DNA from: Nipponacmea schrenckii
Lineage: Eukaryota > Mollusca > Gastropoda > Lottiidae
DNA: 64,000 nt
Reading direction: 5' to 3'
Assembly: GCA_030562195.1 (NCBI GenBank)
Contig: JAUJPP010000005.1
Location: forward strand, 42,147,106 to 42,211,105
A model generated the notes under the pieces. That model was given only the letters and a program-made list of their open reading frames with translations. It ran no database searches and was not told the origin of the DNA. Both the position numbers and the translations under genes were made by a program. Of this stretch, positions 53,681 through 64,000 are shown piece by piece (within the stretch, counting starts at the first letter, position 1; each line of letters begins with the position of its first letter).

Positions 53681-54180
53681 NNNNNNNNNNNNNNNNNNNN
53701 NNNNNNNNNNNNNNNNNNNNNNNNNNNNNNNNNNNNNNNNNNNNNNNNNNNNNNNNNNNNNNNNNNNNNNNNNNNNNNNNNNNNNNNNNNNNNNNNNNNN
53801 NNNNNNNNNNNNNNNNNNNNNNNNNNNNNNNNNNNNNNNNNNNNNNNNNNNNNNNNNNNNNNNNNNNNNNNNNNNNNNNNNNNNNNNNNNNNNNNNNNNN
53901 NNNNNNNNNNNNNNNNNNNNNNNNNNNNNNNNNNNNNNNNNNNNNNNNNNNNNNNNNNNNNNNNNNNNNNNNNNNNNNNNNNNNNNNNNNNNNNNNNNNN
54001 NNNNNNNNNNNNNNNNNNNNNNNNNNNNNNNNNNNNNNNNNNNNNNNNNNNNNNNNNNNNNNNNNNNNNNNNNNNNNNNNNNNNNNNNNNNNNNNNNNNN
54101 NNNNNNNNNNNNNNNNNNNNNNNNNNNNNNNNNNNNNNNNNNNNNNNNNNNNNNNNNNNNNNNNNNNNNNNNNNNNNNNN
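53681..54180. other. scaffold gap (500 N)
   Basis: Exactly 500 N, probably a placeholder length. The left side is LINE ORF2 and the right side begins at the last codons of an OATP-like gene. Confidence 1.
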
Positions 54181-54254
54181 TTATGAATTTTACTGAAGAT
54201 TTAAATACACAAGAAAAATATAAATATTCTATACCTGTAAAGTAGAGTCTATTC
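54181..54254 (+). pseudogene. 3' end of a second OATP gene copy, rest in the gap
   Basis: The sequence ttatgaattttactgaagat and the next 60 bases match 5418-5490, which is the last codon, stop and 3' flank of the OATP gene at the left of the window. Differences are small (taaatgacac versus taaatacac). The coding part is in the gap or missing from the assembly, so only the tail is seen. Confidence 0.7.
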
Positions 54255-54738
54255 CCATATCAACCCTTCTTATTTCGCCCCTTCCCATGTCGCCCCTTCT
54301 TATTTCTCTCCTTCTTATTTCGCCCCTTCTCATTTCACCCCTTTCCTATATCGTCCCTTCCGATTTCGCCCCTTCCCATATCACCCCTTCCAATTTCTCT
54401 CCTCAGTTCACCCCTTTCCTATATCGTCCCTTCCAATTCCGCTCGTTCCCATATCGCCCCTTCCAATTTCGCTCCTTCCCATATCGCCCCTTCCAATTTC
54501 GCTCCTTCCCATATCGCCCCTTCCAATTTCGCTCCTTCCCATATCGCCCCTTCCAATTTCGCTCCTTCCCATACCACCCCTTCCAATTTCGCTCCTTCCC
54601 ATATCACCCCTTCCAATTTCGCTCCTTCCCATATCACCCCTTCCAATTTCGCCCTTCCCATATCACCCCTTCCAATTTCGCCCCTTCCCATTTCGCCCCT
54701 TCCAATTTCGCCCCTTTTCATATTACCCTTTCCTATAT
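54255..54738. repeat. 30-bp C-rich minisatellite, about 16 copies
   Basis: The unit begins cccttccaatttcgctcctt. It is the same repeat type as at 5485-5615 and in the same position after the OATP stop, but expanded. Confidence 0.95.
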
Positions 54739-54742
54739 CGTA

Positions 54743-55735
54743 TAAGATGAAGTTTGTTATAGCATGACACTGTGAAGATGTATAAGAGGAAGTTTGTAAT
54801 AGCTTGACATTGTGAAGATGTATAAGATGTATAAGAAAGTTTGTAATAGCTTGACATTGTGAAGATGTATAAGATGAAGTTTGTAATAGCATGACACTGT
54901 GTTTGTAATAGCTTGACATTGTGAAGATGTATAAGATAAAGTTTGTAATAGCATGACACTGTGAAGGTGTATAAGATGAAGTTTGTAATAGCATGACACT
55001 GTGAAGATGTATAAGAGGAAGTTTGTAATAGCTTGACATTGTGAAGATGTATAAGATGAAGTTTGTAATAGCCTGACATGTGAAGATGTATAAATGAAGT
55101 TTGTAATAGCTTGACATGTGAACTGTATTTCCTTTGTATTAACGACCTTTGGATATGTATTCGTAATAGCTTGACACTGTGAAGATGTATAAGATGAAGT
55201 TTGTAATAGCTTGACATTGTGAAGATGTATAAGATGAAGTTTGTAATAGCTTGACACTGTGAAGATGTATAAGAGAAGTTTATAATACTTAATTTGAAGA
55301 TGTATAAGATGAATTTGTAATAGCTTGACATTGTAAGAGTATAAGATAATTTGTAATACTTGACATTGTAAGATGTATAAGATAAGTTTGTAATAACTTG
55401 ACATGTGAACATGTATAAGATGAAGTTTGTAATAGCTTGACATTGTGAAGATGTATAAGATGAAGTTGGTAATAACTTGACATTGTGAAGATGTATAAGA
55501 TGAAGTTTGTAATAACTTGACATTGTGAAGATGTATAAGATGAAGTTTGTAATAACTTGACATTGTGAAGATGTATAAGATGAAGTTTGTAATAACTTGA
55601 CATTGTGAAGATGTATAAGATGAAGTTTGTAATAGCTTGACATTGTGAAGATGTATAAGATGAAGTTTGTAATGACTTGACATTATGACGATGTATAAGA
55701 TGAAGTTTGAAATAGCTTGTTATTGTGAAGATCTT
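54743..55735. repeat. 40-bp minisatellite, second array, about 25 copies
   Basis: Same unit as 3700-4380. The stretch 55265-55405 has many scattered single-base losses compared with flanking perfect units. The long minus-strand open frames over the array are artefacts. Confidence 0.95.
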
Positions 55736-55940
55736 CCCATAACAATGTCTTTGATTAGTAAAAATCGTGAAAACTACAGTTAACACAACGACTTGACAGA
55801 AAGTCTTCATGATGCTTTAGTATTTTGAAGAAAAAATTAATTTTTGCCAATTTTGTTATTTCCAAAATACATATGATTAACATTTCTCCTAGATTCCATT
55901 CCTTTCATCCCACGGTACCTTCTCCTTTTCCTGTCTCTGG

Positions 55941-55992
55941 TTAACTCTCATCTTCACCCCGAGCCACGTCCGAATCACGTCCCGAGTGTTGC
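55941..55992 (-). CDS. last exon: charged tail
   Basis: The acceptor is tttacag. In the phase required by the previous exon it encodes QHSGRDSDVARGEDES and stops at 55943-55941. A second frame is open longer but does not keep phase. Confidence 0.62.
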
Positions 55993-58900
55993 CTGTAAAA
56001 CATAATGTTAAAATCGTTAGTTTTCAATCCGAGGGACATGTTCCTAAATGGTCCGAAACTCGCTAACTCTATTCCCAGCCTCTGATAGGTATTTGGACAG
56101 ATATGACTGAGGGAGAGTCAGGAAAACTAAGCCACAAAAATTTGGGATTTTCCGCAACTCCACGGGTGCGGGGGTTTTAAACGTATTTTCATACCTCGAA
56201 TCCACTTGACCTCGATATATTTGGAAAGATTTTGATTTTTTGTTGTTTTGTAAGCCTATGATGTGTAGTCACACCAGACATTACTCATTAGCAAAGTAAA
56301 TTTTTGTATCCTGTCGACAACTCACGACAACTCACCACCCATGTATAAAGGTGATGGAGATAACTTACTTTGGATATTGCAAATCATACGTTATTTGATC
56401 GGGTAGATTGTCTAGTTTATGGTTAATCTTGTACAGGCTGCTGAAGATGTAATTCAACGTTGGTCTTAATTTGACCAACTGCCCTAAATCTTTCATGTCA
56501 CCTAAAAACAAATCAAAAACAGCATCAATCCAAACTACATTTCATTTCATCGATCCAATAAAATACAGAAGAGTAGGACATAAGCTACATTGCATTTCAT
56601 TAGTCCAATAAGATACAGAACAGTAGGATATAAAACTACATTTCATTTCATTAGTTCAATAAGATACAGAACAGTAGGATATAAAACTCTGTTTCATTGG
56701 TCCAATAAGATACAGAACAGTAGGATATAAAACTCTGTTTCATTAGTCCAATAAGATACAGAACAGTAAGATATAATTCATCTTTCATTTCATTTCATGG
56801 TAAATCTGTTTCATGGTCAATAAGATACAGAACAGTAGGATATAAAACTCTATTTCATTGGTCCAATAAGATACAGAACAGTAGGATATAAAACTCTGTT
56901 TCATTAGTCCAATAAGATACAGAACAGTAAGATATAATTTCCATTTCATTTCATTAGTCCAATAAGATACAGAACAGTAGGATATTAAGCTACATTGCAT
57001 TTCATTAGTCCAATAAGATACAGAACAGTAGGATATAATTTCCATTTCATTTCATTAGTTCAATAAGATACAGAACAGTAGGATATAAAACTCTGTTTCA
57101 TTAGTCCAATAAGATACAGAACAGTAAGATATAATTTCCATTTCATTTCATTAGTCCAATAAGATACAGAACAGTAAGATATAAAACTCTTTTTCATTTC
57201 ATTGTCCAATAAGATACAGAACAGTAAGATATAATTTCCATTTCATTTCATTAGTCCAATAAGATACAGAACAGTAAGATATAATTTCCATTTCATTTCA
57301 TTAGTGCAATAAGATACAGAACAGTAGGATATAAAGCTACATTTCATTTCATTAGTCCAATAAGGTACAGAACAGTAGGATTAGTATAAATTAGATACAG
57401 AACTAGTCTAGGACTGTATCAGAAACAGGAAATGTGATTACAATGATTACAATACCGACCTCCTTCATCAAGTTTTTATGACAGAGACTCACTCAACCCT
57501 CAATGAATCAAATGGCCAGAACTGATCGGTCATACTAGGAATGGCAGAATGAAAGATACAAGTCGCTTACCGTCACTAGGTTCGGTGGGTTTTCCTGGAT
57601 AAGGTTTCGGCCATGGAAGTGGTTTAGGTTTAGGTCGAGGAGGAATTCTCTTCTTCAATTTGATGCGACAATAGATATTTGAGAAGAACCTCGATAGACC
57701 TTGTCTCGGCAGCCAAAACCAATAATTAGTAGAAACCGACACTAAGGCCTGGTGTTCTACACTTACTGGCTCGATCCAGGCCCCTCCCGTTTGAAAGCTG
57801 GAATATTTAAAGGAAGATACAAAAAGCCATAAAATAACTGCTGTGGGACGTCAAACTTATTCCATTTCATTGCTATGTGATAACGGGTTATTAAAACAAA
57901 CACAACGTTTCATAAATTACAAGAGTGGAACGTCAATCCTTTTTTTAATTTCCTTAAAATACACAGACTTTAGAGAAACAGGACAACTTACTCTTCGGAG
58001 AACCAGTTCCTGCTTCTTGATCTGGAACACAGCCAATTATTATCTGCTGGTAACTTGGGGGTAAACTTAGCAAATATCCCAGCCGAGTTACCAAACCCCC
58101 TACAGTGGATAGCCACCAACGCCTCCTCTGGTAGCTCAATTTCTGACAGCTGGGCCCAGTTTAACGAATACGCCTCTCGTTTTTCATTTACATACAGTGT
58201 CATAATCCTGTCACACGTCGCTTGTAAGACGTATGGTTTAAGTGTTGTAACTTTAAAAAAATAATGAATGAATAAATGAATGAATGACTCAAGAAACGAA
58301 TAAACGAACCAACCAACCAACAATAAACCATGCTACCCACCCACCAGCCGACTAACCAACCCACCAACCAACCAATCTACCAACCCACCAAACCACCAAC
58401 CAACCAATCTACCAAACCACCAACAAATCAACCCAACAACCAACTAACTCAACAACCCACAAACCAACCCACCCACCAACCAAACCATTAATCTACTAAC
58501 ATACCAACCAACCCACCAACCTTACAATCCAGCCACCAATCACAGCCAACCAACCCACCACCCAGCCCACCTACCAACCAACCCACCAACCACCAACCAC
58601 CACCCAGCCCACCTACCAACCACCAACCCAACCAGCACCAACAACCAACCCAACCAACCACCCACCTTCCAACCCACCAACCTTACAATCCAGCCACCAA
58701 CCCACTAACCAACCCACCGACCAACCCACCTACTAAACCAGCAATCTTACAATCCAGCCACCAACCCACCAGCCAGCCCACCAACCAATTAACCAACCAA
58801 TAATTTGTGTTCTTTTAAAACTTTTCCAATTTGCAGATCTATTTGCGTCTGTTTTGTTATAGGAAAACACTAACCTACGTTCTCAGGACCATGTTCCGGA

Positions 58901-59343
58901 TCAGGCCATCCACCGTCTCCAGACCCCTGTACTTCATTTCCATCTAAGGTTTTCAACCAAAATTCTGTAACAAATAATATCTAACATAAAATCTACCAGC
59001 ACGGTCAAAGAGTGATGCAGAACGGTTTGATACAGTTAAGTAGGGGTAGTAACTGAAGCATACTAAATTCCAACAAGCCAGAAGAACTGTTCGTGATACA
59101 ATGGTCGCTTTCTGTGTTCAGAATGACAATAGAACAGATCAATTAGACGAATGGCTACCCTTGTGGCAAGCATTACCAAGAGGTTTGTGGTCTGGGTTGC
59201 CATCGATGTTTTCCTTAAACCAGCTGATAGATATAGAGTTGATTTAGTTTAGAAACGATTAAGGAGAATGAGAAAGAGATTTGAAAGATATTTGAACTTA
59301 GGGAAGTTATCTAAAACAGACTTACCCCAGGCATCTTCCCATC
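55941..59343 (-). CDS. jelly-roll-like extracellular domain gene, 3' part (six exons)
   Basis: In gene order the exons are 59326-59343, 58875-58964, 57992-58250, 57571-57797, 56369-56501 and 55941-55992. All borders are GT-AG and phases join without a break. The product has WEDAW and FWLKTLDGNE, then a domain with CDRIMTLYVNEKREAY, ELPEEALVAIHCRGFGNSAG and NNWLCS, ending STNYWFWLPR and NIYCRIKL. This layout (C-D-x-x-M-T-L-Y, A-I-x-C, W-x-C-S, Y-W-x-W, Y-C-R) resembles galactose-binding-like jelly-roll domains of invertebrate secreted proteins. A Pro-rich linker (PPRPKPKPLPWPKPYPGKP) and a helical, charged C-terminus follow. The 5' exons, including any signal peptide, are right of the window or within the repeat region. 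The name and ligand are unknown. Confidence 0.72.
56040..56250. repeat. dispersed repeat, inverted partner of 23300-23475
   Basis: Contains cccagcctctgataggtatt and ggttttaaacgtattttcat, the reverse complement of blocks at 23300-23475. It lies in the last intron of the jelly-roll gene. Confidence 0.6.
56369..56501 (-). CDS. exon: helical C-terminal segment
   Basis: The acceptor is tttttag and the donor gtaagt, 133 nt. It encodes DMKDLGQLVKLRPTLNYIF and INHKLDNLPDQITYDL. Only this frame is open. Confidence 0.74.
56525..57420. repeat. minisatellite of about 45-58 bp derived from a SINE tail, about 18 copies
   Basis: The unit contains attagtccaataagataca, gaacagtaggatataaa and a variable (tttca)n. 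The order of blocks matches the SINE tail (attagcccacaaggtgc, agtaggacttaaac) at 4960-4990. It lies in the intron between exons 57571 and 56501. Confidence 0.9.
57571..57797 (-). CDS. exon: end of the domain and Pro-rich linker
   Basis: The acceptor is ttccag and the donor gtaagc, 227 nt. It encodes FQTGGAWIEPVSVEHQ, NYWFWLPRQG and IYCRIKLKKR, then a Pro/Lys-rich linker. An internal gtaagt at 57767 would leave an intron of only 18 nt and is rejected. Confidence 0.76.
57992..58250 (-). CDS. exon: core of the jelly-roll-like domain
   Basis: The acceptor is tttaaag and the donor gtaagt, 259 nt. It holds ATCDRIMTLYVNEKREAY, IELPEEALVAIHCRGFG and NNWLCSRSRSRNWFSE. Confidence 0.78.
58262..58805. 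repeat. (CCAA)n-like low-complexity tract
   Basis: Degenerate tetranucleotide repeat of ccaa, ccac and related words, A/C only on this strand over long stretches. It is intronic, between exons 58875 and 58250. No gene. Confidence 0.93.
58875..58964 (-). CDS. exon: FWLKTLDGNE and Gly-rich segment
   Basis: The acceptor is gttacag and the donor gttagt, 90 nt. It encodes FWLKTLDGNEVQGSGDGGWP and DPEHGPENV. Phases fit both neighbours. Confidence 0.72.
59326..59343 (-). CDS. microexon of 18 nt
   Basis: The acceptor is atttcag and the donor gtaag. It encodes WEDAW plus split codons at both ends (phases 1 and 1), joining to E-FWLKT of the next exon. Phase and sequence fit support it, but an exon this short needs transcript evidence. 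Confidence 0.55.
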
Positions 59344-59410
59344 CTGAAATAAAAAAATATACAACCGTAAATTATGATGTTTTTAGCCTTTTGTAACTTA
59401 ATTAAAATAA

Positions 59411-62400
59411 TTCTAGTGTTTTAATCATCTGGGACCTTATTCTTGAAAACTTAACTTAAGATGATTTTAGTGTTCCAGTCAGCTGGGACCTTATTCTTGA
59501 AAACTTAACTTAAGATGATTTTAGTGTTCCAGTCAGCTGGGACCTTATTCTTGAAAACTTAACTTAAGATGATTTTAGTGTTCCAGTCATCTGGGACCTT
59601 ATTCTTGAAAACTTAACTTAAGATGATTTTAGTGTTCCAGTCACTGGGACCTTATTCTTAAAACTAACTTAAGAGATTTACTTCCAGTCATCTGGGACCT
59701 TATTCTTGAAAACTTAACTTACGATGATTTTAGTGTTCCAGTCATCTGGGCCTTATTCTTGAAAACTTAACTTAAGATGATTTTAGTGTTCCAGTCATCT
59801 GGGCCTTATTCTTGTAAACTAAACTTAAGATGATTTAAGTGTTCCAGTCATCTGGGCCTTATTTTTGAAAACTTAACTTAAGATGATTTTACTGTTCCAG
59901 TCATCTGGGCCTTATTCTTGAAAACTTAACTTAAGATGATTTTAGTGTTCCAGTCATCTGGGCCTTATTCTTGAAAACTTAACTTAAGATGATTTTAGTG
60001 TTCCAGTCATCTGGGGACTTATTCTTGAAAACTTAACTTAAGATGATTTTAGTGTTCCAGTCATCTGGGACCTTATTCTTGATAACTTAACTTAAGATGA
60101 TTTTAGTGTTCCAGTCATCTGGGGCCTTATTCTTGATAACTTAACTTAAGATGATTATAGTGTTCCAGTCATCTGGGGACTTATTCTTGATAACTTAACT
60201 TAAGATGATTTTAGTGTTCCAGTCATCTGGGGACTTATTCTTGATAACTTAACTTAAGATGATTATAGTGTTCCAGTCATCTAGGGACTTATTCTTGATA
60301 ACGTAACTTAAGATGATTTTAGTGTTCTGCTGGGACCTTATTCTTGATAACTTAACTTAAGATGATTTTAGTGTTCCAGTCATCTGGGCCCTTATTCTTG
60401 ATAACTTAACTTAAGATGATTTTAGTGTTCTAGTCATCTGGGACCTTATTCTTGATAACTTAACTTAAGATGATTTTAGTGTTCCAGTCATCTGGGCCCT
60501 TATTCTTGATAACTTAACTTAAGATGATTTTAGTGTTCCAGTCATCTGGGCCCTTATTCTTGATAACTTAACTTAAGATGATTTTAGTGTTTCAGTCATC
60601 TGGGACCTTATTCTTGATAACTTAACTTAAGATGATTTTAGTGTTCCAGTCATCTGGGCCCTTATTCTTGATAACTTAACTTAAGATGATTTTAGTGTTC
60701 CAGTCATCTGGGCCCTTATTCTTGATAACTTAACTTAAGATGATTTTAGTGTTCCAGTCATCTGGGGACTTATTCTTGAAAACTTAACTTAAGATGATTT
60801 TAGTGTTCTAGTCATCTGGGATCTTATTCTTGAAAACTTAACTTAAGATGATTTTAGTGTTCCAGTCATCTTGGACCTTATTCTTGAAAACTTAACTAAA
60901 GATGATTTTAGTGTTCCAGTCATCTGGGACCTTATTCTTGAAAACTTAACTTAAGATGATTTTAGTGTTCCAGTCATCTGGGACCTTATTCTTGATAACT
61001 TAAGATGATTTTAGTGTTCCAGTCATCTGGGACCTTATTCTTGATAACTTAAGATGATTTTAGTGTTCCAGTCATCAGGGGCCTTATTCTTGATAACTTA
61101 ACTTAAGATGATTTAAGTGTTCCAGTCATCTGGGACTTATTTTTGAAAACTTAACTTAAGATGATTTTAGTGTTCCAGTCATCTGGGACCTTATTCTTGA
61201 TAACTTAACTAAAGATGATTTTAGTGTTCCAGTCATCTGGGACCTTATTCTTGAAAACTTAACTTAGAATGATTTTAGTGTTCCAGTCATCTGGTACCTT
61301 ATTCTTGATAACTTAACTTAAGATGATTTTAGTGTTCTAGTCATCTGGGACCTTATTCTTGATAACTTAACTTAAGATGATTTTAGTGTTCCAGTCATCT
61401 GGGCCTTATTCTTGATAACTTAACTAAAGATGATTTTAGTGTTCCAGTCATCTGGGCCCTTATTCTTGATAACTTAACTTAAGATGATTTTAGTGTTCCA
61501 GTCATCTGGGCCTTATTCTTGTAAACTTAACTTAAGATGATTTTAGTGTTCCAGTCATCTGGGCCTTATTCTTGAAAACTTAACTTAAGATGATTTTAGT
61601 GTTCCAGTCATCTGGGACCTTATTCTTGATAACTTAAGATGATTTTAGTGTTCCAGTCATCTGGGCCCTTATTCTTGATAACTTAACTTAAGATGATTTT
61701 AGTGTTCCAGTCATCTGGGGCCTTATTCTTGAAAACTTAACTTAAGATGATTTTAGTGTTCCAGTCATCTGGGGCCTTATTCTTGGAAACTTAACTTAAG
61801 ATGATTTTAGTGTTCTAGTCATCTGAGACCTTATTCTTGATAACTTAACTAAAGATGATTTTAGTGAACCAGTCATCTGGGACCTTATTCTTAATACTTA
61901 ACGTAAGATGATTTTAGTGCTCCAGTCATCTGGGATCTTAATCTTGAAAACTTAACTTAAGATGATTTTGGTGTTCTAGTCATCTGGGATCTAAATCTTG
62001 AAAACTTAACTTAAGATGATTTTGGTGTTCCAGTCATCTGGGCCTTATTCTTGATAACTTAAGATGATTTTAGTGTTCCAGTCATCTGGGACCTTATTCT
62101 TGATAACTTAAGATGATTTTAGTGTTCCAGTCATCTGGGGCCTTATTCTTGATAACTTAACTTAAGATGATTTTAGTGTTCCAGTCATCTGGGGCCTTAT
62201 TCTTGTAAACTAAACTTAAGATGATTTTAGTGTTCTAGTCATCTGGGCCTTATTCTTGATAACTTAACTAAAGATGATTTTAGTGTTCCAGTCATCTGGG
62301 CCCTTATTCTTAATACTGAACGTAAGATGATTTTAGTGTTCCAGTCATCTGGTACCTTATTCTTGATAACTTAACTTAAGATGATTTTAGTGTTCCAGTC

Positions 62401-62990
62401 ATCTGGGACCTTATTCTTGAAAACTTAACTTAAGATGATTTTAGTGTTCCAGTCATCTGGGGCCTTATTCTTGAAAACTTAACTTAAGATGATTTTAGTG
62501 TTCCAGTCATCTGGTACCTTATTCTTGATAACTTAACTTAAGATGATTTTAGTGTTCCAGTCATCTGGGACCTTATTCTTGAAAACTTAACTTAAGATGA
62601 TTTTAGTGTTCCAGTCATCTGGGGCCTTATTCTTGAAAACTTAACTTAAGATGATTTTAGTGTTCCAGTCATCTGGTACCTTATTCTTGATAACTTAACT
62701 TAAGATGATTTTAGTGTTCCAGTCATCTGGGACCTTATTCTTGAAAACTTAACTTAAGATGATTTTAGTGTTCCAGTCATCTGGTACCTTATTCTCGAAA
62801 ACTTAACTTAAGATGATTTTAGTGTTCCAGTCATCTGGTACCTTATTCTTGATAACTTAACTTAAGATGATTTTAGTGTTCCAGTCATCTGGGACCTTAT
62901 TCTTGATAACTTAAGATGATTTAAGTGTTCTAGTCATCTGGGACCTTATTCTTGAAAACTTAAGATGATTTTAGGGTTTCAGTCATCTTT
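59411..62990. repeat. 54-bp minisatellite, about 66 copies
   Basis: The unit begins gggaccttattcttgaaaac and contains ttaacttaagatgattttag. Variants gaaaac/gataac and ggacc/ggcc occur in blocks. Some units lack the 8-9 bases around ttaact. A patch near 59640-59690 has clustered single-base losses. Confidence 0.96.
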
Positions 62991-63262
62991 CAAGCATTAC
63001 AATAAATTATAAATTTAGTATTTTTATATCAAATCAGGGCCTGTTGTCAGAAAGTTCGTATCTCTGATATTGTAAATGTCGTCCTAAATGGTTAAGTTTA
63101 CGAGAATACCGTTGTCAGTTTATGAGAATCTTAACGTTAGGATATTTTCACTTTAAAATCTTAAATATTTAAGGCCGCTCTGGACCGGTCTTAATTCTAT
63201 GATTCTCGTAAGTTTATGATAACTATAACACATTTTGCGATTTTTTATGGGAACTTGGCAAA

Positions 63263-63535
63263 ATGGCGGCTGTTGTGTTGATCCAAAGACGCCGAAGAAA
63301 TCCAGAATCAATCATTTACACAACCGAGATGCCTTACACTCGTCGATTTACCATGAATTTTTTGAATGATTTAAATGAGGTGAAGTGCGTCTCAGCAAAA
63401 ACGGAATATTCAGAGCGCATGAAATTTTAGAGCCAATTTTGACAAGGCCAACGAAGAGACATCGATCTTTGGAATCTATTCACCGAGTAAGTTTACTTCT
63501 GCAATTAGTATTGTCTCTTTTAGGGATTCCACGTT
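63263..63535 (+). pseudogene. possible Harbinger-type transposase N-terminal fragment
   Basis: Starts MAAVVLIQRRRRNPES in a good context (aaaATGG). After a frame change near 63395 it reads FRAHEILEPILTRPTKRHRS and SIHRVSLLLQLVLSLLG. The pattern of basic start, L-x-P-x-L, T-x-R and a Leu-rich helix is like the N-terminal part of HARBI1-type nucleases. No catalytic motif is in view. The assignment is weak. Confidence 0.35.
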
Positions 63536-64000
63536 AATTTGAAATCGGTACCACTCGTTACATACATACGGAAAACATGAACATTAAAAATTGGCTATAT
63601 TGTTTAAATACCTTATCATATTTCCGCTAGGGATAGTTTTTGACTATGACGGTTTGTATTGGGTGTTATAGAAGATACTCTCCTATGGAAGCACTGGCCA
63701 AGGTCACAAGAAGAGAACATACATTTTCCTTCACATTTCTGTTATTACATAAAGTAATGATTCCGAAGATTAGATTAAAAATACAATTAAAGATAACAAT
63801 GAAATATTAAATGACTAAAATATAATAATACTTGCAAATAATATATACATATAACTAACATGATTCAATTGTTTGAGGGAGTTAATGGAATAGGGTCCAT
63901 TTTGCCATGGACTAGTAAATTATTAAGATTTTTATTTCTCTTAAAAGCAGTAACCAAACGTTTAGTGTAAATATTAGGAAATTGATATTGGAGTTCTTTA
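63536..64000. other. AT-rich sequence, no gene seen
   Basis: No open frame, repeat array or splice-supported exon is recognised in the last 465 bases. Confidence 0.5.

Noticed and set aside
54408..55810. Long minus-strand open frames up to 308 codons over the arrays at 54.4-55.8 kb
   Set aside because: They are translations of the 30-bp and 40-bp minisatellites in several frames at once, with no non-repeat coding sequence.
57750..57767. 18-nt intron (gtaagtgtagaacaccag) inside the jelly-roll gene exon
   Set aside because: Too short to splice, and the frame reads through it with good sequence.

Overview
This is eukaryotic DNA from a repeat-rich invertebrate genome, most likely a mollusc or another lophotrochozoan. 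The evidence is split genes with GT-AG introns, spliced conserved domains (an OATP transporter with its Kazal loop, a SUEL-like lectin domain), non-LTR retrotransposons carrying 2A-like motifs, and Gypsy, Penelope, Crypton and hAT remnants. Species assignment is inference. Nothing prokaryotic is present. A 500-base run of N (53681-54180) is a scaffold gap.

Layout. (1) 1-5422, plus strand: the last four exons of a solute carrier organic anion transporter (SLCO/OATP) gene, with a 33-bp minisatellite and a 40-bp minisatellite in its introns and one frame break in the last exon. A decayed LINE follows (5701-8215). (2) 9206-22105 and 23774-49200, minus strand: two head-to-tail copies (A, B) of an unrecognised receptor-like gene. 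Both have six exons with the same phases: signal peptide, SUEL-like Cys-rich domain, a second roughly 112-residue domain, a 45-bp Cys exon, a Thr/Pro stalk with a membrane helix, and a Tyr-rich tail. Copy B's tail has exact ITAM spacing (YDNL-x8-YTNL). A third, broken copy of the tail exon lies at 52239-52335. (3) The introns of these genes are full of mobile DNA: a 47-bp minisatellite, a hAT element, two LINE remnants, a Penelope GIY-YIG fragment, a LINE with eight tandem degenerate 2A motifs, a Gypsy element with a probable -1 frameshift site, a Crypton-like tyrosine recombinase gene, and about 11 kb of modular non-coding repeats ending in perfect hairpins. (4) 49580-53680: a 38-bp minisatellite, the third receptor copy, and the 5' end of a LINE with a canonical 2A motif, cut by the gap. 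(5) Just right of the gap is a copy of the OATP 3' end, so a second OATP gene probably ends inside the gap. (6) 55941-59343, minus strand: six exons, including an 18-nt microexon, of a gene with a jelly-roll-like extracellular domain. A 54-bp minisatellite (59411-62990) and a weak Harbinger-like fragment follow.

The candidates for something new are the lectin/ITAM receptor cluster, the tandem 2A array, and a repeat superfamily in which a short family-specific 5' tag is repeated as the arm of a perfect 3' hairpin. Several frame breaks are single-base indels, some in homopolymers, and several minisatellites contain patches of clustered deletions. Consensus error must therefore be excluded before any gene is called a pseudogene.
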